DNA from: Pseudomonadota bacterium
Lineage (GTDB): Bacteria > Myxococcota_A > Polyangia > Polyangiales > Polyangiaceae
Direction of reading: 5' to 3'
DNA: 64,000 bases
Assembly (NCBI GenBank): GCA_023402175.1
Contig: JAEXCN010000353.1
Coordinates: 1-64,000, forward strand
Shown: positions 36,212 through 44,989 of the stretch, in pieces
Layout of the letters: each line of letters begins with the position of its first letter
Numbering within the stretch: the stretch's first letter is position 1
Made by a program: the position numbers and the translations under genes
The notes under the pieces: model-generated
What the model was told of the DNA's origin: nothing
Seen by the model: the letters and a program-made list of their open reading frames with translations, nothing else
Databases searched by the model: none

Positions 36212-36235
36212 GAATCGATGTCTCGCGATCGATTC
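36212..36235. terminator. 8-bp perfect inverted repeat after the cassette 3 IgGFc gene
   Basis: GAATCGAT (36212-36219) pairs exactly with ATCGATTC (36228-36235) across an 8-base loop, 34 bp after the stop codon. There is no T-tract, so a role as terminator, mRNA-stabilising hairpin or operator is undecided. It separates the conserved cassette from the extra lipoprotein gene. Confidence 0.35.
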
Positions 36236-36304
36236 CCGGATGAATCTCGGAATGACCATCAGTCCATCGTGCCCGCGTGCCGGCAGGATGGGAGGCTCGA
36301 GCCA

Positions 36305-37363
36305 ATGAAGAGCGGTTTCGAATACGCAGTGGGGTTGGGCGGTCTTCTCCTGACGGCGGCGCTCTCCCCGGTGTGGGTCGCCGGTTGCGCCGACGATCCG
36401 GCTCCGCGGCCGCTCACGGTGCTGGAGGCCGATGCCGGTGTGCCCGTCGAACTGTGTGCAGACGGCGTAAAGGCCGGAACGGAGACCGACGTCGATTGCG
36501 GGGGCGAATGCACGAAGTGCGTCGACGGAAAGCGCTGCGCAGCGGATGCCGACTGCGAGAGCGGCGCATGCATCAGCTACTCTTGCCGCGCTCCCGCGTG
36601 CGATGACGGCCGGCGGAACGGCGACGAGACGGATGTCGATTGCGGCGGAAGCTGCGGCCCCTGTCCCGTCAAGTCGGCGTGCGCGGTGCCCGCGGATTGC
36701 TCCACCGGAGTCTGCGGAGAGAACAAGAAGTGCCTCCCGACGACGTGTGGCGACGAGCAGAAGAATGGGCTCGAAAGCGACGTCGACTGCGGCGGCCAGT
36801 GTGCTCCATGCGGAGCGACGATGGCATGCCGTACGAGCTTCGACTGCACGAGCGGCGTCTGCGATCCCTCTGGGAAATGCGCGGCTCCGGCTTGTGACGA
36901 TCACGTCCTCAACGGCGAGGAGACGGATCTGGACTGCGGCGGAAGCTGCAGCGCGAAGTGCACGGAAGGCAAGAAGTGCAATCTGAACGAGCACTGTGAG
37001 ACCAACATCTGCTCGGCCCCGCAGTGGGGTGACACCACGAGGCGCTGCCGCGCGCCGGGCTGCTTCAACAACGCGATGGACAGCGGCGAGACCGACGTCG
37101 ACTGCGGCGGTCCCTGCGATTCGAAGTGCCAGGACGGTCGACGGTGCATCGTCGGCGCGGACTGCTGGAGCAAAGTCTGCGACGCGGCAACGGGCAAATG
37201 CCTGGCCGCAACTTGCTCCGACGGTGTACAGAACGGGAGCGAGAGCGACGTCGACTGCGGCTGGTCATGCCCCTGCGAGCCCGGCCGCCGATGCACGTGG
37301 GACGGGGAGTGCAGCAGCGGCGTCTGTGACGTGGAATCCCAGACGTGCCTCGCGCCGACCTGA
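36305..37363 (+). CDS. Lipoprotein with six DVDCGG Cys-rich modules (extra gene of cassette 3)
   Basis: This 352-aa lipoprotein has GGAGG 9 nt before the ATG and lipobox VAGC (Cys28). The mature part is six modules of about 50 residues with the pattern CxDGxxNGxETDVDCGGxC followed by GxxCxxxxDCxSGVC. The last module is degenerate (DVDCGWSC). These modules differ from the NCGACG type. No counterpart exists in cassettes 2 and 4. It lies 127 bp after the IgGFc gene and is convergent with cassette 4 (56-bp gap). It may be co-transcribed or separate. Ca or ligand binding by the Asp/Cys loops is a guess. Confidence 0.8.
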   Translation: MKSGFEYAVGLGGLLLTAALSPVWVAGCADDPAPRPLTVLEADAGVPVELCADGVKAGTETDVDCGGECTKCVDGKRCAADADCESGACISYSCRAPACDDGRRNGDETDVDCGGSCGPCPVKSACAVPADCSTGVCGENKKCLPTTCGDEQKNGLESDVDCGGQCAPCGATMACRTSFDCTSGVCDPSGKCAAPACDDHVLNGEETDLDCGGSCSAKCTEGKKCNLNEHCETNICSAPQWGDTTRRCRAPGCFNNAMDSGETDVDCGGPCDSKCQDGRRCIVGADCWSKVCDAATGKCLAATCSDGVQNGSESDVDCGWSCPCEPGRRCTWDGECSSGVCDVESQTCLAPT

Positions 37364-37419
37364 GTCGTCGAGGCTCGGCCGCGATGAGGGGAGGGCAGAT
37401 GGGTCGATCAGGTGCCCCG

Positions 37420-39228
37420 TCAGTGAACGGGCAGCTGAAAGGTCGTCGAGGTGCGAAGGCCCATCCCGCCCGGATATCCGTAGCTCGCCCAGTTGGCGAG
37501 GCCCCAGACGGTCATCGTGAACGGGCCATCGCTACGGATGTGATGGGCACCGTCGGTGCAGGTCCCGCCGGGATACGTCAGCGGCGCGAGCTGGCGAGAG
37601 AGCTCGACGTACGTCCATTCGTAGTCGGCGGTGATGGGCTCCCAATCCGGCAGCGCGCCAGCGCAGTCGAGCGTCACGTCCTGGAATACGCCGTTCGTCC
37701 TCCGGCGCGTCACGAACACGGCGCTGCGCTCGTAGGTGTAATCGGAGAAGAACCTGTACGAGTCGAGCCACTGCTGCGTCGGGACGGACATCACCGTCTC
37801 CGGATCGCCGAGTCCTTGATTCGAGCCCAAGCTCGCGGTCCCCGTCATCGCGCTGGCCACGAAGAAGGGATGATCGCGGTCCTGACTACGCACGACGAAC
37901 GGGATGTTCGTGAAGAATCGCACGAGCTCGCCGGACCCGATCGTGCTGGGCGCGCCGACCGGCTGCACGGGCTCGTAGACGAGCGTCGTGCCGTCCGCGG
38001 CGCCGACCATCTTGATCACGCTCGGATCCTGAGACCGATCCGCTCGTGTCCCGGCCATGCGCGCGCGATCCGGGGCAGGTAGAACGGCGTATTCGCTGCC
38101 CCAGGCCGAGAGGGGCGGAATCTGCTTGTTCTCGCTGTCGACGTAAGACAGTCCGACAGGGAGCTGCATGCCCGTATGGCCACCGAAGACGCCGACCGGC
38201 CTGCTGCTCTCGAGAATCGAGCCCACGAGCTCCTTCGACTGAATGAGCTGCAGTACCTCGCCACGCTGCAATCGAAAGTTCGCGACCACGTTGGCGGGCG
38301 ATTTCGAGACGCCCCCGCCGCCCGCGATATCGACCTTCGGAAGGAGATCGACAGCGGTGTCATCCTCGACGGCGACGATCTGCACGGTGGGCTTGCCAGG
38401 CTGGCTTCCCAGGACGCTGGTGAGGACGCCTCGGCCGAAGACGTCGTCCTTGCCGCCCCACGAGCTCATCAGGATGTAGTTCTTGCGGAAGGATGTCGTC
38501 GGCAAGAGCAGCGTCGCGCTCGGGGTCATGCTGTTCGCGCCGCCGTAGGGGAAGATCGAATACATCGATACAGGAACGTCGGTCGTAGCGAATACCGAGC
38601 TCGATATTCCAGTCGTCGGAATTGCGAGCGACCTGTCGAAGAGGGGTGTCACACCGGCAGGACAGCGAATTGCGGGGCTGCCTTCGGTGACCTCGTTCGA
38701 CACGAAGACGACGGCTCCACTGCCGGGCGGGATCGGCCCCTCGAGCTTCTTGTGCGTCACCTTGCCGTCCTCGACGATCGGGACCCACAACGCGCCGTCG
38801 AGCGACTTCTTCTCCCCCTTGTACGTGACTTCGACGGTGGCGGGCGCCGTCCAGTCGTTCGCCACGAAGAAAGCGGCGCAGCCGCCGCGCTGCACATCGC
38901 CGTCTACGGCGGCGGTGATCGCGAACGAACAACCAAGGCTACCTTCGTTGATCGATGCGGCGGCACACGGCGCGATGCACTCGCCGTTGCCGCAGGCGGT
39001 ATCCGCAGGGCACTCCTTGATGACGTTCCCGTCGCAATCGCGGACGGAGCGGAGATCGCGCGAGCAGACCAGCCCGGAGCATTCGGGCGGAGCGGCGTCG
39101 CTCCCGGCATCGCCATCGGCGGGGGCAGGGAACTGTTCGGGTCGTGTCGTGAACGAGCTTCGATCGGACCCGCACCCTGCCCATCCGGCAGCGGCGACGA
39201 ACAGAAGACAATGAAGCGACCTGCGCAT
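37420..39228 (-). CDS. IgGFc-binding-domain lipoprotein (cassette 4, last gene)
   Basis: This 602-aa protein starts at ATG 39228 with GAGG upstream; the much longer open frame beyond it is the antisense/shifted shadow of the RCC1 gene. The lipobox is WAGC (Cys19). A Cys module with CSRDLRSVRDC is shorter than in cassettes 2 and 3. The main domain carries SMYSIFPYGG, ATLLLPTTSFRKNY and IRSDGPFTMTVWGLA. By eye it is the most divergent of the four IgGFc proteins. A 26-bp gap separates it from the RCC1 gene. Confidence 0.86.
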   Translation of the reverse strand: MRRSLHCLLFVAAAGWAGCGSDRSSFTTRPEQFPAPADGDAGSDAAPPECSGLVCSRDLRSVRDCDGNVIKECPADTACGNGECIAPCAAASINEGSLGCSFAITAAVDGDVQRGGCAAFFVANDWTAPATVEVTYKGEKKSLDGALWVPIVEDGKVTHKKLEGPIPPGSGAVVFVSNEVTEGSPAIRCPAGVTPLFDRSLAIPTTGISSSVFATTDVPVSMYSIFPYGGANSMTPSATLLLPTTSFRKNYILMSSWGGKDDVFGRGVLTSVLGSQPGKPTVQIVAVEDDTAVDLLPKVDIAGGGGVSKSPANVVANFRLQRGEVLQLIQSKELVGSILESSRPVGVFGGHTGMQLPVGLSYVDSENKQIPPLSAWGSEYAVLPAPDRARMAGTRADRSQDPSVIKMVGAADGTTLVYEPVQPVGAPSTIGSGELVRFFTNIPFVVRSQDRDHPFFVASAMTGTASLGSNQGLGDPETVMSVPTQQWLDSYRFFSDYTYERSAVFVTRRRTNGVFQDVTLDCAGALPDWEPITADYEWTYVELSRQLAPLTYPGGTCTDGAHHIRSDGPFTMTVWGLANWASYGYPGGMGLRTSTTFQLPVH

Positions 39229-39254
39229 GGGAGACTTTCCTCGCTCGAACGCCG

Positions 39255-40619
39255 TTACTGGAACACCACCGGGGCTGGCGCGTGGAGCTCGGCATCGCGC
39301 GCTCCGCGCCCGAGCTGGCCGAGGAGATTGTCTCCCCAGCACGCCACGGCCCCGCTCCGAAGGAGGGCACACACCGATCGGTCCATCACCGCGAGCCCTA
39401 CGGCCTCGTCCGTCAGCTGCTCGATCCGGCGGGCGGTCGGCTGATCGACACCGGCGTCCGGGCCCACCTGACCGCTCTCGTTCGCTCCCCAGCAGTACAC
39501 AGCACCGTTCGAGGCGATGATGCACGTATCGGCGCCGCCTGCCGCGATGTCGACGGCGTACACCCCCTCGGGAAGGACGACGCGCGAGGGCAGCGGCTCG
39601 TCGACCTTCCGTCCGGAGCCGAGCTGGCCATGGTCGTTCTTCCCCCAGCAATGGACTTCTCCGCGATGGAGCGCACACGCGTGTGCGGCGCCGGCCGTCA
39701 CGTGCGAGACCTGCGAAAGCGCGATCGCAGCGGGGATCGGATCTCGAACCAGCGACGACAGACGCCCGAGCGCCTCGCCCGTGCCGCCACCCCAAGACAC
39801 GAGCTCTCCAGCCTCCGAGACGACGAAGCTCGTCGTCGAGGTCCCGGCGAAAGATCGCGGAGCGAACGTCACGCCGTCGGCACGAGCCGGCGCAGTCGCC
39901 GAGCCGGCATCCGCCGCGGTCGCGCGCGCGAGCTGCTGAGCATCGTTCGTTCCCCACGACCAGAGCCGACCGTCCGTGCCGGCGGCCAGGGCGAACGTGC
40001 CGGCGAGCGTCACGGACTTCGCCTCGAGGCCTGCGAGCTCGGCCGGCTCGGGATGGGGCGCGCTCGAAGGCGACGCTCCGCGTCCGAGCTGTCCCCACGC
40101 GTCGGAGCCGAAGCACGTGACGGCGCCAGCGGTAGTCACGACGCAGGTCGTGCCGGCCTCGCCGTCGCCGGTCGCCGTGAGGCTTGCTGCGTTCGAGATG
40201 CCGGCGACCTCGGCCGGTGCTCCTTCGAACGGCGGGATCGCGCCGGCATCGTTCGCGCCGATGCCGAGCTGCCCGGAACGGTTCGCGCCCCAGCATCGAA
40301 CAGAGCCGCCTTGAAGAATGGCGCACGCGTGCGCGCCTCCACGAGCGGCGATCTGCGTGGCGCACGGCGTTGCGGCGCAGCTCACGGCGAAGTCGTAGGA
40401 ACGCGCGGCAGCGTCGAGGTCCGCCGCATCGGCTCCGGCATCCACGTCGGGTGTGCTCGCAGCGTCGTCCACGGGCGTGCCCGGCGCTGCATCCCGCTCG
40501 CCGTCGTCCGCCGCCGTCGGCGCATCCGTCGACGAGCACGCGATCATCGCAATGGCTGCGCCGAGTGGCGCCCCGAGAAACCACGCCGTGCGGCGCATGC
40601 ATGCGACCCGACCGATCAT
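39255..40619 (-). CDS. RCC1-repeat propeller lipoprotein (cassette 4)
   Basis: This 454-aa lipoprotein starts at an ATG overlapping the stop of the type B propeller gene by 4 bases. It is anchored at Cys28 (AMIACSS). An Asp/Ala spacer precedes seven blades: CWGANRSGQLG, CFGSDAWGQLG, SWGTNDAQQLA, SWGGGTGEALG, CWGKNDHGQLG, CWGANESGQVG and CWGDNLLGQLG. Blade count equals cassettes 2 and 3, but the deviations fall in blades 2-4. Likely a binding propeller on the cell surface. Confidence 0.87.
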   Translation of the reverse strand: MIGRVACMRRTAWFLGAPLGAAIAMIACSSTDAPTAADDGERDAAPGTPVDDAASTPDVDAGADAADLDAAARSYDFAVSCAATPCATQIAARGGAHACAILQGGSVRCWGANRSGQLGIGANDAGAIPPFEGAPAEVAGISNAASLTATGDGEAGTTCVVTTAGAVTCFGSDAWGQLGRGASPSSAPHPEPAELAGLEAKSVTLAGTFALAAGTDGRLWSWGTNDAQQLARATAADAGSATAPARADGVTFAPRSFAGTSTTSFVVSEAGELVSWGGGTGEALGRLSSLVRDPIPAAIALSQVSHVTAGAAHACALHRGEVHCWGKNDHGQLGSGRKVDEPLPSRVVLPEGVYAVDIAAGGADTCIIASNGAVYCWGANESGQVGPDAGVDQPTARRIEQLTDEAVGLAVMDRSVCALLRSGAVACWGDNLLGQLGRGARDAELHAPAPVVFQ

Positions 40620-41848
40620 GGCGTCGATCCCTTCAGCGCGAAGCCGTCCCCGACGAGCCAGCTGTCGGTGCCGTTTCCGTGAATACCGAAGATGCCTCTC
40701 GGGACGAAGTCATGGCCCATCGCAAGCGATCCCGCCGTCATGGAAGCGCCGTCCCAGCGGATGAGATGGATGTAGACGTACGGCTCGGAGACCGGCACGA
40801 AGACGTGGTTCCAGTCTCGCGCCCATACCTCGTGCCGCGGCGGACGGTCCGACTCCGTCGCGGTCCGACGAAGCCGTCCGTTCGGCACCTGCAGTGTGTT
40901 CAGTTTTATCGTCGAGGCTGTCCCGAGCGTCATGTATCTCGCGTCGAGATCGAAATGCTTGGTGTAGCTGTTGTACGTGTACAGATATCCAAATAGGAAG
41001 ATTCGCTGCTTCTCGTCGGGCGCATCCGTTACGTCTGCAGCGACTGGCACGAAGCCCTTCACTGCCGTCGTTCCCGGCAGAGCCGTGTTGAAGATCGACG
41101 CGCCGTCGGCCGAGAGGGCGAGGACGTAAGGAAACCGATTCGGAGGTTTGCCGACCGTCAAGACCTCCGAGGGGCCTTGTACGTATCCCGCCGCGTACGT
41201 TCCGAGGCCCGGTCGGCTGAAGACGGTCGTGATTCGAAGGTCGGGGATGTCGATCGGGTGAGGCGAGACGGCGGTACCGTCGTAGTGGTCGAGCAGCCCG
41301 TCCTCGCGCACGAACCACACGTCCGCATCGCTCGTCCCGGTGATCGCGCGGAAGCCCGACGTGTACCCCGTCTCGACGCGACGCCACTCTCCGGCCGCAT
41401 TCCGATTGAACAGAAGCCCGAGCTCGCCTCCGACCCACACGCTGGTCCCAGTGGCCCAGACGACCGAGAGCGCGTGATGAACGCGGAGCTCCGTCGTCCA
41501 GCTCGTGCCGTCGTAGTGGAGCACGAAGCCTTCGGCGGTCACGCTCCAGACGTCGTTCGACGCGACCTCCCGCACGCTCTGGAGCGAGAGCGGCAAGCCG
41601 ACGTCCGACGTCGGGAGCTTCGTCTCGCAGTAGCCGGCGTCTCCGCAGATGAGCGGACGTTCGGCGTCCGGCGCCCCTTCGGCGTCGGTCTCGCGCCCTC
41701 CGTCTTCGATCACACCGCCGTCGTTCGATGTCGTCCCGCCGGCATCACCGGCAGCTTCGACGACGGTCGCCGGATCCTCGGCTCCGCTGGCGGTGCACGC
41801 CGCGATCGCGCCGAGCAGTGCCGCCGCAGCGTAGTGGATGTGCCTCAT
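40616..41848 (-). CDS. Propeller-like lipoprotein, type B, divergent (cassette 4)
   Basis: This 410-aa lipoprotein starts at ATG 41848, overlapping the type A stop (ATGA); the longer open frame upstream belongs to another frame of that gene. The anchor is Cys18 (AAC). After an Asp/Gly spacer the start module is CGDAGYCETKLP, a relaxed version of CxDxxFCHT. Repeats are weak (SNDVWSVT, TGTSVWVGG, SDADVWFVR, GTDSWLVGDGFALK) and the middle blades are hard to define. Same size and position as the type B genes of cassettes 2 and 3. Confidence 0.75.
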   Translation of the reverse strand: MRHIHYAAAALLGAIAACTASGAEDPATVVEAAGDAGGTTSNDGGVIEDGGRETDAEGAPDAERPLICGDAGYCETKLPTSDVGLPLSLQSVREVASNDVWSVTAEGFVLHYDGTSWTTELRVHHALSVVWATGTSVWVGGELGLLFNRNAAGEWRRVETGYTSGFRAITGTSDADVWFVREDGLLDHYDGTAVSPHPIDIPDLRITTVFSRPGLGTYAAGYVQGPSEVLTVGKPPNRFPYVLALSADGASIFNTALPGTTAVKGFVPVAADVTDAPDEKQRIFLFGYLYTYNSYTKHFDLDARYMTLGTASTIKLNTLQVPNGRLRRTATESDRPPRHEVWARDWNHVFVPVSEPYVYIHLIRWDGASMTAGSLAMGHDFVPRGIFGIHGNGTDSWLVGDGFALKGSTP

Positions 41849-43020
41849 GGAAGTGCTCCCCAGTGGAAGAGGCCGCCGTCTCCGCCGATCCAGACGTCGT
41901 CCGACGCGGATCCCCAGACGGCCCTGAAGGTCCCCTCGTGATCGGTGGCGATGGGCGACCAAATTGTGCCGTCGAAGTGCAACACCGTCCCGTCCTCGCC
42001 GCCTGCCCAGATGTCGTTCGGAGTGATTCCGAAGATGGCATGGAGGACGGATGTCGTGCCGGTATCCTCGAAGTGCCAGGCAGACCCGTCGTAATGAAGG
42101 ATCGCGCCGTGCTCGCCGGCCGCCCAGAGCTCGTCGTCGTGTCCCCACGCGGCGCGCAGGTTGACCTGAGACACGACGGGTACCACGACGCCTCGCTCGA
42201 GGGCCGGCGTGCCGGCGTCGCCGGACGGCGAAACGGCATAACGGACGACGGACGCGCGATCTCCGACGAGCCAGAGAGCCTTGTCCGGTACGAGGTATTG
42301 CGCGCGCACTCCGATGTCCGTCTGCGGCTGGTTGCCCAGTGGATCGAGCGCGTCGGGCTGGTAGCTGACTTTCGCGGAAGCGAAGTCGAGCTTTGCGAAG
42401 TACTTGGCTCTGTAATAAGCGCCAGACTTGTATCCCGGCGCGAAGCCGACGAACGTTTCGCCGTTCGGCAGGACGGAGACGCCTGCGATGCTGCGGTAGT
42501 TGTCGACGCCTTCGACGAGCTCTTCCGTCCGTGCGGTGCGGACCGTGTCGGAGGCGAGCCCTCTCCGCAGGACGAGCGGCCCCGCAACGGCCCACATCTC
42601 GTCCGCCGAAAGGAAGATGCCGTAGAACGTCTCACCGAGCTGCGACTCGACCGAGGTCCATTGCTTCCCGTCCCAGTGCATCAGGACGCCGCCGGAGCCG
42701 CTCGCCCAGACATCGTCCTTCGAGCGTCCGCTCATGGCGGCAATGGCACCGGAGGTGAGCGGGCTCGTGACCTTGCAGAGGTTGCCAATCGCGCACGGGA
42801 TGACCGCTGCTTCGTCGGCCGCGTCCGAGACCGCTCCGTCGTTCGATGTACCCGCGTCGGACTCGGGGATGACGACGGGACCTTGTTCGCCGGACGGACC
42901 GGTGCCTTCCGAAGCGGCGCACGCTGCGACGAGGACGAGGCCGAGGAGCGCGCCCCCGCTCATCAGTGTCGCTGCGCGCGGGCGAGGGAAGCGCCGCAGA
43001 TGATGGCTTGCGAAGATCAT
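41845..43020 (-). CDS. Propeller-like lipoprotein, type A, divergent (cassette 4)
   Basis: This 391-aa lipoprotein starts at ATG 43020, overlapping the Cys-rich stop by 4 bases. It is anchored at Cys34 (VAACAAS, with the following ASE matching the CAVxE start of the other type A proteins). Blades are partly eroded: SGRSKDDVWASG, then less regular repeats, then WGHDDELWAAG, FGITPNDIWAGG and WGSASDDVWIGG. VLHFDGTIWSP and ILHYDGSAWHF correspond to the HYDG strand of cassette 2. Confidence 0.77.
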   Translation of the reverse strand: MIFASHHLRRFPRPRAATLMSGGALLGLVLVAACAASEGTGPSGEQGPVVIPESDAGTSNDGAVSDAADEAAVIPCAIGNLCKVTSPLTSGAIAAMSGRSKDDVWASGSGGVLMHWDGKQWTSVESQLGETFYGIFLSADEMWAVAGPLVLRRGLASDTVRTARTEELVEGVDNYRSIAGVSVLPNGETFVGFAPGYKSGAYYRAKYFAKLDFASAKVSYQPDALDPLGNQPQTDIGVRAQYLVPDKALWLVGDRASVVRYAVSPSGDAGTPALERGVVVPVVSQVNLRAAWGHDDELWAAGEHGAILHYDGSAWHFEDTGTTSVLHAIFGITPNDIWAGGEDGTVLHFDGTIWSPIATDHEGTFRAVWGSASDDVWIGGDGGLFHWGALP

Positions 43021-44225
43021 TTGGCCGTCGTCTCCGGTCCGCTTTCGCAAGGGGCGACGAGGCACTTTCCTTCGGCGCACACCTGATCCGGAAGGCAGGT
43101 CTTCCCGCATGCCCCGCAGTTGCGGTTGTCGACCCGGATGTCGACCTCACATCCGTTGTCCGGGAGTGCATCGCAGTCGGCGTAGCCGTCCTCGCATCGG
43201 CCTCCGCAGACGCCGTGCGTGCAGGCCGCCGCGAAATGCGGTGAATACGTGCCTGGACAGATGCGGTTGCACGCGCCGCAATTGTTCGGATCTTCGTCGA
43301 GCCGCTCGCAGGTGCTCCCGCAGAGCGTCTCCGCATCATCCTCGCATGCGCAGACGTACCGGTTCCCGGTGGTCAGGATGCATTGCTTGCCTGGAGCGCA
43401 CGTGTCGCCGCAGAAGGCGCAATTCGCGTTGTCGTGGATCGCGGTCTCGCAACCGTCGCTGGTGTCGCCGTTGCAGTTGGCCCTGTTCGGATCGTTGCAC
43501 TTGGTTTTTCCGCAAGTGGCGCTGCCGCAGCCGTAGTGCATGTCCGCGGGAAGCTTCGGCAGGCTCGGCCCCGTGGGGTCACAAGCGTTGCCACACGCTC
43601 CGCAATTGGCGTCATCGTAATTGAAGTTCGTGCAGAGGCCGTTTCCGCAGTCGTCCGGTAGGCCGAAATACATGGCCATCATGTCGCAAAGGGACAAGCA
43701 TTTGCCGAGCGTACAGGACTTGCCCTCCGGACACGCGTAGCCGCAATCGCCGCAATTGTCGTTGTCGAACAGGATGTCGACTTCGCAGCCGTTCGTGGGA
43801 TCGTTGTCACAATCCGCGCCCTGGTTGCCCGTGCCGGAAGCGGCATTGCCGCACGCGAAGGTGCATTGTCCGTCGACGCAACTCCAGTTCGAGTCGACGC
43901 CGTTCCCGCAGCGGATCCCGCATCCGCCGCAGTTCTCGTTGTCACGCGAGAGATCGACGTCACAAGGGTAGGCCGACGATGGGCACGTCGCGCGCGGCGC
44001 GGCGCACGTCGTCACCGCGCACATCGGCACGTCGGGTGATGTAGCGGTGCCGGAGTCGAGTCCTGCGTCCGGCGACGTGAACCCGGTGCTCTCGTTGCAC
44101 AAGCCTTGGCCGCAATCGCGGCCGACGAAGACGTCTCGGTCGCTGCTGCACGCGGATGCTGCCGCGACGGGCAGCACGATCGCGGCGGCGGCGGCCCACA
44201 CATGGCGCGAGCGTGAAAAGATCAT
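43017..44225 (-). CDS. Cys-rich lipoprotein with six NCGxCG modules (cassette 4)
   Basis: This 402-aa lipoprotein starts in an ATGA overlap with the anti-sigma candidate and is anchored at Cys26 (ASACSSD). The first segment, CAVTTCAAPRATC, corresponds to the others. Six modules follow: NCGGCGIRC, NCGDCGYAC, NCGACGNAC, NCAFCGDTC, NCGACNRIC and NCGACGKTC. Module five again lacks the second Gly, and here module four has also changed (NCAFCG). The end resembles the cassette 2 protein (DNGCEVDIRVDNRNCGACG). Confidence 0.83.
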   Translation of the reverse strand: MIFSRSRHVWAAAAAIVLPVAAASACSSDRDVFVGRDCGQGLCNESTGFTSPDAGLDSGTATSPDVPMCAVTTCAAPRATCPSSAYPCDVDLSRDNENCGGCGIRCGNGVDSNWSCVDGQCTFACGNAASGTGNQGADCDNDPTNGCEVDILFDNDNCGDCGYACPEGKSCTLGKCLSLCDMMAMYFGLPDDCGNGLCTNFNYDDANCGACGNACDPTGPSLPKLPADMHYGCGSATCGKTKCNDPNRANCNGDTSDGCETAIHDNANCAFCGDTCAPGKQCILTTGNRYVCACEDDAETLCGSTCERLDEDPNNCGACNRICPGTYSPHFAAACTHGVCGGRCEDGYADCDALPDNGCEVDIRVDNRNCGACGKTCLPDQVCAEGKCLVAPCESGPETTAK

Positions 44226-44989
44226 GGTCCAACTTTCGTGATGGATTGGCCCGCGCAGCTCGACTCGACGCGGCGCGTGAGCGGGCCCTTCGGGCGACTC
44301 GCCAGGAACGCGGTCGCCTCCTGGAGCGCCTCGGCGCGGCGGCCGAGGCTGCAGAGGACGACGACCCGCTCGGCTGCGCGATCGGCTGCAAACCAGCCGT
44401 CCGGGAACTCTCGTGCGTGCTCGCTGAGGAGCGCGAGTGCTCTCTCTCCGTCACCCTGCGCGAGTGCTTCCCGCGCGCCCGTGATGAGGCGCGCTTCGCG
44501 CTCCAGCGTGTCGGCGGATGCTGCTCGAGCGGTCGGTACCGGTGCTTCTGGAACGCCGGGCGCCGCGGTAGCCTTCTTCGACGGAGCGCGGGGCGCGAGA
44601 GGTGCTTCTGGAACGCTCGGCAGCGAGTCGACGGACACCGACGGGACGGCGATCGCCCTCTCCGGCTCTCGAGCGGGCTCGACTGGTTGCGGCGGCGCCG
44701 GTGCCGGTGCCGTGAGCGCCGCTGGGTCGGTGACGGAAGCTGGTTCCGAACGGGAGAGATGAATCGTCACACCGACGAGCGCGAGGACGGCGCACGACGA
44801 GCCGACGATCCATGCGAGCTTACCTGCGCCGCCGCGGGCCGCCGTGGACGCAGCCGACGCCGTGCTCGCCTCGCGCAGGTATGCTGTTTGGATTTTGCCG
44901 AAAATGTGGTCGGCGCCCGCGTCGGTGAGCTTGTATCGATCCGCGAGCGGCGCGAGGAGAGACGGCTTCTTTTCGGGTTCGATGCTCAT
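44222..44989 (-). CDS. Single-pass membrane regulator, putative anti-sigma factor (cassette 4)
   Basis: This 255-aa protein begins in an ATGA overlap with the sigma gene and ends in an ATGA overlap with the Cys-rich gene, so regulation and structural genes are directly coupled. A cytoplasmic part of about 57 residues precedes one membrane segment (58-79), a Pro/Ala-rich linker and the TPR-like domain (about 165-250: AREALAQGDGERALALLSEHAREFP, then VVLCSLGRRAEALQEA). No zinc motif is visible. Confidence 0.72.
   Translation of the reverse strand: MSIEPEKKPSLLAPLADRYKLTDAGADHIFGKIQTAYLREASTASAASTAARGGAGKLAWIVGSSCAVLALVGVTIHLSRSEPASVTDPAALTAPAPAPPQPVEPAREPERAIAVPSVSVDSLPSVPEAPLAPRAPSKKATAAPGVPEAPVPTARAASADTLEREARLITGAREALAQGDGERALALLSEHAREFPDGWFAADRAAERVVVLCSLGRRAEALQEATAFLASRPKGPLTRRVESSCAGQSITKVGP

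Noticed and set aside
37420..40602. Reading the 1060-codon minus frame as one protein
   Set aside because: Only the part from ATG 39228 encodes the IgGFc protein with signal peptide; the upstream part is another frame of the RCC1 gene, which has its own clean start and lipobox.
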